From Sphingomonas sp. PP-F2F-G114-C0414 (GTDB lineage: Bacteria; Pseudomonadota; Alphaproteobacteria; Sphingomonadales; Sphingomonadaceae), in the NCBI RefSeq assembly GCF_003688595.1, contig NZ_RCWT01000011.1, positions 372,001 to 436,000 of the forward strand: a DNA stretch of 64,000 nt, written 5' to 3'. Numbering within the stretch: position 1 is the first letter of the stretch; each line of letters begins with the position of its first letter. Of this stretch, positions 56,376 to 64,000 are shown piece after piece. A program made the translations under genes and the position numbers. Below the pieces are notes generated by a model that ran no database searches, was not told the DNA's origin, and was given only the letters and a program-made list of their open reading frames with translations.

Positions 56376-56678
56376 ATGAACATGACGACGGGTACTTTGA
56401 CGCGGGCCGATCTGGCCGAATCGCTCCACAAGGAGGTCGGGCTGTCGCGCTCGGATTCCTCCAAGATCGTCGAGCAGATCCTGACCGAGATGTGTGGGGC
56501 GCTGTCGCAGGGCGAGAACGTCAAGATTTCGGGGTTCGGGACGTTCGTGCTGCGCGACAAGGGTGAGCGCGTCGGTCGTAATCCGAAGACCGGCATCGAG
56601 GTGCCGATCGCACCGCGCCGCGTGCTGACGTTCCGCGCTAGCCAGATGATGCGGGAACGCATCGTCGAGGCGGACTGA
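56376..56678 (+). CDS. ihfA: Integration host factor subunit alpha
   Basis: A 100-residue DNA-bending protein of the HU/IHF family. [22 protein letters not shown] is the IhfA N-terminus, and [25 protein letters not shown] holds the DNA-contacting arm base. IHF bends DNA at specific sites for recombination and sigma-54 promoters, which fits the presence of rpoN in this window. ATG 56376 has GGGAG 5 bases upstream; ATG 56382 is possible. It is part of the rpmF-to-merR group. Confidence 0.95.
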   Translation: MNMTTGTLTRADLAESLHKEVGLSRSDSSKIVEQILTEMCGALSQGENVKISGFGTFVLRDKGERVGRNPKTGIEVPIAPRRVLTFRASQMMRERIVEAD

Positions 56679-56686
56679 CGCCCGAC

Positions 56687-57073
56687 ATGCCTGATACCGA
56701 CGACGTACTACCCGATGCCGGGGGGCAAAAGGCCGGTGCGGCGTTTCGGACGATCGGCGAACTGTCGCGCGACACCGGCCTACCGCAGCATATCCTGCGC
56801 TATTGGGAAACGCGCTTTCCCCAGCTGAAGCCGCTGCAACGCGCGGGCAACCGGCGGTACTACCGTGCCGAGGATGTCGCGCTGGTGCGGCGGATCGACC
56901 AGTATCTGAACCGCGAGGGCTATACCGTCCGCGGCGTCCAGCAGTTGCTGGGAGCGGAGAAGCGCGCACCCGCCATTCCCGGACCGGGCGAGATCGTCGC
57001 GCGGGCGGAGTCGCCGATGACCGCGTTGCGCGCGATCCGGGACATGCTTGCCGAGGCGCTCGCGGCGGACTGA
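56687..57073 (+). CDS. MerR-family transcriptional regulator
   Basis: A 128-residue protein with an N-terminal winged helix-turn-helix: FRTIGELSRDTGLPQHILRYWETRFPQL, then NRRYYRAEDVALVRRI and a recognition wing. The C-terminal part is short and has no cysteine pair for a metal sensor. A MerR gene of this type follows ihfA in many alphaproteobacteria. It starts eight bases after ihfA, so the two are co-transcribed. Target genes are unknown. Confidence 0.9.
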   Translation: MPDTDDVLPDAGGQKAGAAFRTIGELSRDTGLPQHILRYWETRFPQLKPLQRAGNRRYYRAEDVALVRRIDQYLNREGYTVRGVQQLLGAEKRAPAIPGPGEIVARAESPMTALRAIRDMLAEALAAD

Positions 57074-57078
57074 CATTC

Positions 57079-57188
57079 TCCCCTCCCTGGAAGGGAGGGG
57101 TCGGGGGTGGGTCGGTTTCCACAAGCTCGCACGGCAGTGGCACGAGCCGGCCTACCCACCCCCAGCCCCTCCCTTTCAGGGAGGGGGG
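57079..57188. repeat. Palindromic repeat, family B, copy 3
   Basis: Arms CCCCTCCCTGGAAGGGAGGG (left) and CCCCTCCCTTTCAGGGAGGG (right), with inner GGGGGTGGGTCGG and CCTACCCACCCCC. It lies between the convergent merR and prfC genes. Confidence 0.85.
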
Positions 57189-57200
57189 CAAGAAGGGGTC

Positions 57201-58769
<1,569 letters not shown>

Positions 58770-58985
58770 GGCGTGGGTCCGGTGCGCCGAGTCTGGGCTC
58801 GGAAGGTAAGGAAGTTCAGGCTACGTGCCGCTCGCAATCCCCTTCCCGCGCGGGACGCGGCGGGATCGGGAGGAGGAGGCATGCAGCGATCATCGCGTGC
58901 TATTGGCAGATGCGGGGCGTGTAGGACAGAGGGGGCCTTGATGAGGACCGGTGGCAGGAGCGACTTTGCTCCCCAAACGCAACGC
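58770..58985. other. Intergenic, presumed prfC promoter region
   Basis: This is the gene-free part of a 326-base gap before the family B element. Short open frames lack ribosome-binding sites and look like shadows. A small dyad CGCGCGGGACGCGGCGGGAT is present but has no clear role. No promoter could be assigned with confidence. Confidence 0.4.
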
Positions 58986-59091
58986 TCTCCCCTCCCTGGA
59001 AGGGAGGGGTTGGGTAGGTCAGCTTTGGTCGCACCCGTGCCGTGATGCGGAAACCGACCCACCCCCTGCCCCTCCCTTTCAGGGAGGGGAG
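58986..59091. repeat. Palindromic repeat, family B, copy 4
   Basis: Arms CCCCTCCCTGGAAGGGAGGG (left) and CCCCTCCCTTTCAGGGAGGG (right), with CCGACCCACCCCCTG before the right arm. It ends next to the stop of the aldose epimerase gene. Confidence 0.85.
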
Positions 59092-59095
59092 TTCG

Positions 59096-59977
59096 TCAGT
59101 GCTCCTGGACCAGCGTCACGCTCATTTCGATGCGCTTCGTACCCCTCGCAGCGATCTCGAACACACCGGGTTTGTCGCGATAATCGCCGGTATAGCCTTC
59201 GGGGTCGGCGATCCCGTGCCAGGGCTCGACGCAGACATAGGCCGCGCCGGGCTTGGTCCAGATGCCGAGCTTCGGCGTATCGGGAAAGGCGATCCGCAAC
59301 TGCGGGCCGGTCGTGGCGCCATAGGTGACGGCGTCGGAATGGATCGGGTCCCACACCAGCGCATCCTTGGCGAACAGTTCGTCGCGCAAGGCGATGACGC
59401 GGTCCTCGACCGGCGAGGGGCGCTCGTCGACGGCGATCTGGCCGTCGGGGCTGATCGCCTTCAGCTTGCCGGGTTCGTCGGCGTCGAACGTGATGCGGTG
59501 GTCTGCGCGGGGTTCACCGTAGGGGAGCGGCCAGGCGAAGGCGGGGTGGAAGCCGAAGCTCGCCGGCATTGCAGCGTCGGTGCGGTTGTGGATGTGCGCT
59601 TCGAGCGTCAGCGTCGCGCCGTCTAACGTGAAGACGATGTCGAGGGCGAACGCGAACGGGTAGGCCTTCTGGGTTTCCTCGCTGTCGGTGAGGCGGAAGG
59701 TGGCGGAGCTTTCCGACTGCGCGACGACGTCGAACGTCGAATGGCGCGCGAAGCCGTGCTTCTGCATCGGGTAGGCCTGGCCGTCGAGGCGGATGACGCC
59801 TTCGTTGACGACGCCGACGACGGGGAAGAGGATCGGCGCGTGGCCGGTCCAGAAGGCCGGGTCGGCGTTGGTCATCAGTTCGCCGCCGTCGGCGTCGTGG
59901 AGATGGGTGAGTTCGGCACCGTGCGGGTTGATCTGCGCGGTGAGGTGGTCGTTGGCGATCGTGATCAGGTCGGTCAT
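59096..59977 (-). CDS. Aldose 1-epimerase family protein (LacX-like)
   Basis: A 293-residue beta-sandwich of the galactose-mutarotase fold. The N-terminal ITIANDHLTAQINPHGAELTHL, the active-site His in KHGFARHSTF and the second in FGFHPAFAWPL are visible. The late glutamate region CVEPWHGIADP provides the base. It resembles the LacX/YeaD subgroup acting on sugars or sugar phosphates; the substrate is unknown. ATG 59977 has GGAG 6 bases upstream and replaces the longer frame from 60016. Confidence 0.87.
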   Translation of the reverse strand: MTDLITIANDHLTAQINPHGAELTHLHDADGGELMTNADPAFWTGHAPILFPVVGVVNEGVIRLDGQAYPMQKHGFARHSTFDVVAQSESSATFRLTDSEETQKAYPFAFALDIVFTLDGATLTLEAHIHNRTDAAMPASFGFHPAFAWPLPYGEPRADHRITFDADEPGKLKAISPDGQIAVDERPSPVEDRVIALRDELFAKDALVWDPIHSDAVTYGATTGPQLRIAFPDTPKLGIWTKPGAAYVCVEPWHGIADPEGYTGDYRDKPGVFEIAARGTKRIEMSVTLVQEH

Positions 59978-60015
59978 CTCTGTCTCCGTGACGGTCGAAC
60001 GGTCTATGCCCTTCA

Positions 60016-60110
60016 TGTCATCCCCGCAGAGGCGGGGATCCAGAGTGGCGACGCTGTCGATGGAATCGCTTGGTTAGCCCGTCTGGATCCCCGCCTCTGC
60101 GGGGATGACG
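60016..60110. repeat. Palindromic repeat, family G, copy 2
   Basis: Arms GTCATCCCCGCAGAGGCGGG plus GATCCAG (left), and CTGGATCCCCGCCTCTGCGG plus GGATGAC (right), with about 40 bases between. It precedes a shorter family C copy. Confidence 0.85.
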
Positions 60111-60146
60111 AAAGAAGGGTGATCCTTTGAGGAGGACGCCAGCGCG

Positions 60147-60241
60147 TGCCCTCACCCTCGCCGCCTTTGGCGTCTCTCCCTCTCCCCTCGGGGGAGAGGG
60201 AAGGGGCCCGCGGCTGCTTGGCCGTGGGAAGGGTGAGGGCA
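60147..60241. repeat. Palindromic repeat, family C, short copy 3
   Basis: Outer arms GCCCTCACCCTCGCCGCC and GGGAAGGGTGAGGGC, with inner TCTCCCTCTCCCC and GGGGGAGAGGGAAGGGGCCC. It ends at the pheT stop codon region. Confidence 0.8.
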
Positions 60242-60244
60242 CGC

Positions 60245-62683
60245 TCAGACGCGGAGGGTTGCGCCTTGCTTGGCAGCCGCGGCGACCACCTTGTCGGCGA
60301 TCGCCTTGATCTCTTCGTCGGTGAAGCTCTTGGCGGTCGGTTGCAGGACGATCTCGACCGCGACCGACTTGTGGCCCTCTTCGACGCCCTGCCCGGTGAA
60401 CACGTCGAACACGCGGGCCGAGACGATCGCGACCTTGTCGGCGCCCTTGACCGCGCGGACCAGCGTGTCGGTGGCGAGCGCCGCCGGCACGAGGAATGCG
60501 AAGTCGCGGCGGACGGCTTGGAGTGCTGGCGGGGTATAGGCCGGACGCGCGAAGCCAGTGGCGCGCTTTGGCGGGATCGCGTCGAGGTAGACTTCTACTG
60601 CGGCGACCGCGCCGTCGAGGTCGAACGCCTTTAGCACCGACGGGTGGAGCATGCCGAAGCTTGCCAGCACCGTCTTCGGTCCGAGGCGGAGCGTGCCGGA
60701 CTGGCCGGGGTGCCATGCGTCGCCCGCTTCACCCCCTTCGGCTGCACTCAGGACAGGCATGACTTGCAGGTTGTCGACGGGCGCGCCCGAGGCGGCGAGA
60801 AGCGCCAGAGCTTCGGCCTTCGCGTCATAAGCGTCGAAGGTCGCCGCTTTCCCATCGCGCCAGCCGCGGGGGCGGCGGTCGCCTGCTAGGACCACGCCCA
60901 AGGTCGCGCGTTCGGCATCCGCGAGGTAGCGGCGGCCGATCTCGAACAGGCGGACGCTCTGCTGGCCACGCTTGAGGTTGCGGCCGGTCGCTGCGAGCAG
61001 GCCGGGGAGCAGCGACGGGCGCATGACTTTCAGGTCTTCGCTGATCGGGTTGGCGAGCGTCCAGGCACCGCCGCCGAAGGGGGCTGCTTCGGTTTCGGAG
61101 AGGAAGCTCCACGTTACCGCCTCGTCGAGCCCTCGGGCCGCCGCCGCGCGACGCGCGCGACGTTCGAGCTTCTGCTCGGGCGTGGCGGTCGGCTTGGCGA
61201 CGCCGGGCATGCGCGGGAGCGGCGTCGAGGGGATATTGTCGATGCCCTCGATCCGGACGACTTCCTCGACGAGGTCGGCAGGACCGTCGACATCACGCCG
61301 CCAGCTCGGGATCGTGACCGGCCACTTGCCCTCGATCGTCGAGAACAGCGCGTCGCTGAACGCGTCGGCGGACTGGATCGCGCCGATCGTGAAGCCGAGC
61401 GACAACAATGTCCGCGCCTGGCGTTCGGGGGCGACGTGAAGGCCACCGAGGTCTGCGCTCAAGCGCGGATCGTAGTGGATCACGCGGGGTTCGAGCGGGG
61501 GTTCGCCCGAGCGCGTGACGTCGCTCGCCGTGCCGCCGCAGATGTGGAGCACGAGCGCGGTGGCGATCGCGAGGCCGTCGTCGAGGAACGCCGGATCGAC
61601 GCCGCGTTCGAAGCGGCTGCGCGCGTCGGAGGTAAGGGTCAGCTTCTGGCCGGTGCGCGCGATGTGGTCGGGATCGAAATACGCGCATTCGATCAGCACG
61701 TCGGTGGTGTCCGCCGAGACGCCCGAATGCTCGCCGCCCATGATGCCGCCGATGTCGTGCACGGCCGCGTCGTCGGCGATGACGGTCATGGTCGCGTCGA
61801 GCGTGTAGGTCTTGCCGTTGAGCGCGACGACCTGCTCGCCGTGCTTCGCCTTGCGCGCGACGAGGCCGCCGGAGAGCTTTGCGCGGTCGTAGACGTGCAG
61901 CGGGCGGCCGAGATCGATCATCAGGTAGTTGGTAATGTCGACGAGCGCGGAGATGGGCTTCTGGCCGATCGCGATGAGGCTGCGGCGCATCCACTCGGGG
62001 GACTCGCCGTTGGTCACGCCGGTGACGGTTTGGGCGAAGAAGGCGGGGCAGCCGGCGGTGTCGTCGGTGCGGACGTCGGGGCCCGCGCCCTCGCTCGTGA
62101 ACGCGTCAAACGTCAGCGGCGTGAGCGTGCCGAGGCCGGCGGCGGCGAGGTCTCGCGCGATGCCGCGGACGCCCATGCAGTCCTGGCGGTTGGGTGTGAT
62201 CGCGACGTCGATGACCGGGTCGGTCAGGCCGGCATAGTCGGGGTACGGCGTGCCGATCGGCGCGTCTTCGGGCAGTTCGATGATGCCGTCGTGATCCTCG
62301 CCGAGTTCCAGCTCACGCGTCGAGCACATCATGCCGTTGGACTCGACACCGCGGATGCTGGCCAGCTTCAGCGTCACCTCGAGGCCGGGGACATACGCGC
62401 CGGGTGCGCCGAAAACGCCGACCAGCCCGGCGCGCGCGTTGGGGGCGCCGCAGACGACCTGCAGCGGGCCGTTACCGGCATCGACCGACAGGATCTGGAG
62501 CTTGTCGGCTTGCGGATGGCGTTCGGCGCTGAGCACCTTGGCGATCTTGAACGCGGCGAGCTTCTCGCCGGGGTTCTCGACGCCTTCGACTTCGAGGCCG
62601 ATGCGGGTCAGCGCCTCGACGATCTGGTCGAGCGTGGCGGTGGTTTCGAGGTGCTGCTTGAGCCAGCTGAGCGTGAACTTCAT
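60245..62683 (-). CDS. pheT: Phenylalanine-tRNA ligase subunit beta
   Basis: The beta subunit of the heterotetrameric enzyme that charges tRNA-Phe. The 812-residue chain begins [20 protein letters not shown], followed by the tRNA-binding OB domain ([11 protein letters not shown]). The B3/B4 editing domain, B5 and the catalytic-like core come next, and the C-terminal FDX-ACB anticodon domain ([22 protein letters not shown]). Its ATG overlaps the pheS stop by four bases. A short segment [11 protein letters not shown] near residue 650 matches a translated palindromic-repeat fragment (bases about 60727-60762), so the gene may have gained a small in-frame insert. Confidence 0.95.
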   Translation of the reverse strand: MKFTLSWLKQHLETTATLDQIVEALTRIGLEVEGVENPGEKLAAFKIAKVLSAERHPQADKLQILSVDAGNGPLQVVCGAPNARAGLVGVFGAPGAYVPGLEVTLKLASIRGVESNGMMCSTRELELGEDHDGIIELPEDAPIGTPYPDYAGLTDPVIDVAITPNRQDCMGVRGIARDLAAAGLGTLTPLTFDAFTSEGAGPDVRTDDTAGCPAFFAQTVTGVTNGESPEWMRRSLIAIGQKPISALVDITNYLMIDLGRPLHVYDRAKLSGGLVARKAKHGEQVVALNGKTYTLDATMTVIADDAAVHDIGGIMGGEHSGVSADTTDVLIECAYFDPDHIARTGQKLTLTSDARSRFERGVDPAFLDDGLAIATALVLHICGGTASDVTRSGEPPLEPRVIHYDPRLSADLGGLHVAPERQARTLLSLGFTIGAIQSADAFSDALFSTIEGKWPVTIPSWRRDVDGPADLVEEVVRIEGIDNIPSTPLPRMPGVAKPTATPEQKLERRARRAAAARGLDEAVTWSFLSETEAAPFGGGAWTLANPISEDLKVMRPSLLPGLLAATGRNLKRGQQSVRLFEIGRRYLADAERATLGVVLAGDRRPRGWRDGKAATFDAYDAKAEALALLAASGAPVDNLQVMPVLSAAEGGEAGDAWHPGQSGTLRLGPKTVLASFGMLHPSVLKAFDLDGAVAAVEVYLDAIPPKRATGFARPAYTPPALQAVRRDFAFLVPAALATDTLVRAVKGADKVAIVSARVFDVFTGQGVEEGHKSVAVEIVLQPTAKSFTDEEIKAIADKVVAAAAKQGATLRV
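60727..60762. repeat. Repeat-like fragment inside pheT
   Basis: CCCCCTTCGGCTGCACTCAG followed by GACAGGC resembles one arm of the CTTCGACTxCGCTCAG elements (family I). Here it is read in frame as the Val-Leu-Ser-Ala-Ala-Glu-Gly segment of PheT. Confidence 0.5.
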
Positions 62684-63795
62684 GCGCCGACTCCGCCGGA
62701 CAAGGTGGGGACGTCGAGGCTCGAAAAGCCGTAATGCTTGAGCCAGCGGATATCGCCGTCGAAGAACGGTCGGAGGTCGTCCATGCCGTATTTGAGCATG
62801 GCGAGGCGGTCGATGCCGCAGCCGAACGCGAAGCCCTGCCATTCGTCGGGGTCGAGCCCGCAGGCTTCGATGACCTTGCGGTGGACCATACCCGAGCCAA
62901 GGATCTCGAGCCAGCCATCGGGCTCGGCGCCGCCGACGACGCGCTTGCCCTTCACGAGCGTGTAGCCGACGTCGATCTCGACCGACGGCTCGGTGAACGG
63001 GAAATAGCTGGGGCGCATCCGGAGCACGATGTCGTCGCGCTCGAAGAACGCCTTCACGAACGTCTCGAGCGTCCATTTCAGGTGGCCGAGCGTGATGCCC
63101 TTGTCGATCACGAGGCCCTCGACCTGGTGGAACATCGGCGTGTGCGTGGCGTCGGAATCCGAACGGTAGGTGCGGCCGGGGGCGATGATGCGGATCGGGG
63201 GTTTCTGGCTCAACATCGTGCGGATCTGCACCGGCGACGTGTGCGTGCGGAGGAGCGAGAAGGTCGTCTTTTCGTCGGCGGTGCCGGCGGTCTTCGCGTC
63301 GATCCCCTGCTGGAGGTAAAAGGTATCGTGCATCGCGCGCGCGGGGTGCGTCTCGGGGATGTTGAGTGCGGTGAAATTATGCCAGTCGGTCTCGATCTCG
63401 GGACCGGTCGCGACCGCGAAGCCCAAGTCGGCGAAGATCTCGGCGAGTTCATCCATAACCTGGCTGACGGGGTGGATCGTGCCGGCGGGCGTGGCGTCGG
63501 CGGGGAGCGTCATGTCGAGCGTTTCGCTGGCGAGGCGCGCGTCGAGCGCGGCGCGTTCGAGCGTGGCCTTGCGCTCGGCGATGCCGTTGGCGACGGCTTC
63601 GCGGAGGCCCTGAATCTGCGGGCCTTGGACGAGGCGCTCGTCGGGGGTCATCTTGCCGAGCGTCTTGAGCAGCGCGGTGATCGTGCCCTGCTTGCCGAGC
63701 GCCTCGACCCGGCACGCATCGAGCGCGTCGAGCCCGGATGCGGCGGCGATCGCCGTCAGCATGTGGTCGCGCATCTGGTTCAGGTCTTGCGTCAC
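62680..63795 (-). CDS. pheS: Phenylalanine-tRNA ligase subunit alpha
   Basis: The catalytic class II subunit. The 371-residue protein has an N-terminal coiled-coil for tRNA contact (about 1-90), then motif 2 in [11 protein letters not shown] and [22 protein letters not shown], and motif 3 [16 protein letters not shown]. The start is GTG 63795 with GGGAG 6 bases upstream. It overlaps the start of pheT by four bases, forming the usual pheST operon. No phenylalanine leader peptide is visible because another gene lies directly upstream. Confidence 0.96.
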   Translation of the reverse strand: MTQDLNQMRDHMLTAIAAASGLDALDACRVEALGKQGTITALLKTLGKMTPDERLVQGPQIQGLREAVANGIAERKATLERAALDARLASETLDMTLPADATPAGTIHPVSQVMDELAEIFADLGFAVATGPEIETDWHNFTALNIPETHPARAMHDTFYLQQGIDAKTAGTADEKTTFSLLRTHTSPVQIRTMLSQKPPIRIIAPGRTYRSDSDATHTPMFHQVEGLVIDKGITLGHLKWTLETFVKAFFERDDIVLRMRPSYFPFTEPSVEIDVGYTLVKGKRVVGGAEPDGWLEILGSGMVHRKVIEACGLDPDEWQGFAFGCGIDRLAMLKYGMDDLRPFFDGDIRWLKHYGFSSLDVPTLSGGVGA

Positions 63796-63796
63796 G

Positions 63797-64000
63797 TCAT
63801 ACTCCCAGGGCGGGTTCGGTTAGGCGGGGCAGCCCGAGGCCGATACCCAGATCGTCCCAATTTTCGTTGCGCGCTTCGATCAGGTCGATCTTCCACGCTC
63901 TTCGCCACTCCTTCAGCCGCTTCTCGCGAACGATCGCGGCCTCCATCGTGTCGAACATCTCGTAATAGGCGAGACGCTTGATGCCGTACCGGCGAGTGAA
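63797..64000 (-). CDS. GIY-YIG nuclease family protein (partial, N-terminus off the window)
   Basis: The last 67 codons of a small GIY-YIG-type protein. The visible part is [20 protein letters not shown], then [22 protein letters not shown], the second half of the short single-domain UPF0213-like proteins; the GIY and YIG motifs would lie beyond base 64000. The function is unknown; these resemble homing and repair nucleases. The stop lies just before the pheS start. Confidence 0.85.
   Translation of the reverse strand, partial: FTRRYGIKRLAYYEMFDTMEAAIVREKRLKEWRRAWKIDLIEARNENWDDLGIGLGLPRLTEPALGV

Noticed and set aside
61436..63981. Long plus-strand frames opposite pheT and pheS
   Set aside because: Low-complexity Arg/Glu/Val/Ala sequence overlapping two complete tRNA-ligase genes.

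Overview
The window is a high-GC chromosomal segment of an alphaproteobacterium, most likely Sphingomonas or a close relative in the Sphingomonadales. This rests on protein character, on conserved gene orders (rnd-lptC-lptA-lptB-rpoN and rpmF-plsX-fabH-ihfA-merR), and on many GC-rich palindromic elements of the kind common in sphingomonad genomes. No database search was possible. No rRNA, tRNA, CRISPR array, phage or transposase gene was seen, and the segment reads as core genome with small accessory pieces.

Layout. 1-6.8 kb (minus strand): gyrB (3' end off the window), an exported OmpA-like protein with an EF-hand, recF, a Coq4-family gene, a VapBC-type toxin-antitoxin pair and dnaN. Read in the direction of transcription this is dnaN...recF...gyrB with accessory genes between. 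6.9-16.7 kb: an outer-membrane barrel protein, histidine phosphatase, a small secreted protein, rlmN, a TauE/SafE permease, flavin reductase, a cytochrome b plus sulfite-oxidase-fold molybdoprotein operon, cyclopropane fatty acid synthase, an EF-hand protein and argG. 16.7-22.2 kb: a glycoconjugate-like group (methyltransferase, GT2 glycosyltransferase, two large polytopic membrane proteins). 22.1-31.7 kb: COG3146 acyltransferase, RidA, HAD hydrolase, DUF3572, DivK-like regulator, L33, a GDT1-like cation transporter, a DUF1328 protein with a general-stress-type promoter, an ATP-dependent DNA ligase, a VirJ-like protein, glutaminyl cyclase and a double cold-shock-domain protein. 32-36.4 kb: RNase D, LptC-LptA-LptB and sigma-54. 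36.6-46.6 kb: MBL-fold exonuclease, Lhr-Core helicase, a two-lobed aspartyl protease, M20 peptidase, Kup and the PdeM nuclease. 46.7-64 kb: MsrA, a 49-residue membrane protein, aminotransferase, a fused PabB-aminotransferase, MBL hydrolase, M28 peptidase, MAPEG protein, rpmF-plsX-fabH-ihfA-merR, prfC, an aldose epimerase, pheS-pheT and a partial GIY-YIG protein.

Two themes stand out. First, all four parts of the Lhr-Core / ATP-ligase / MBL exonuclease / metallophosphoesterase DNA-repair set are present but scattered over about 19 kb on both strands. Second, at least eleven families of palindromic intergenic elements (more than 20 copies) fill most gaps between genes. One copy lies in frame inside recF, a short piece appears to lie in pheT, two copies seem to supply the ribosome-binding site of the next gene (rpoN and the gene at 8569), and one begins exactly at the rpoN stop codon.
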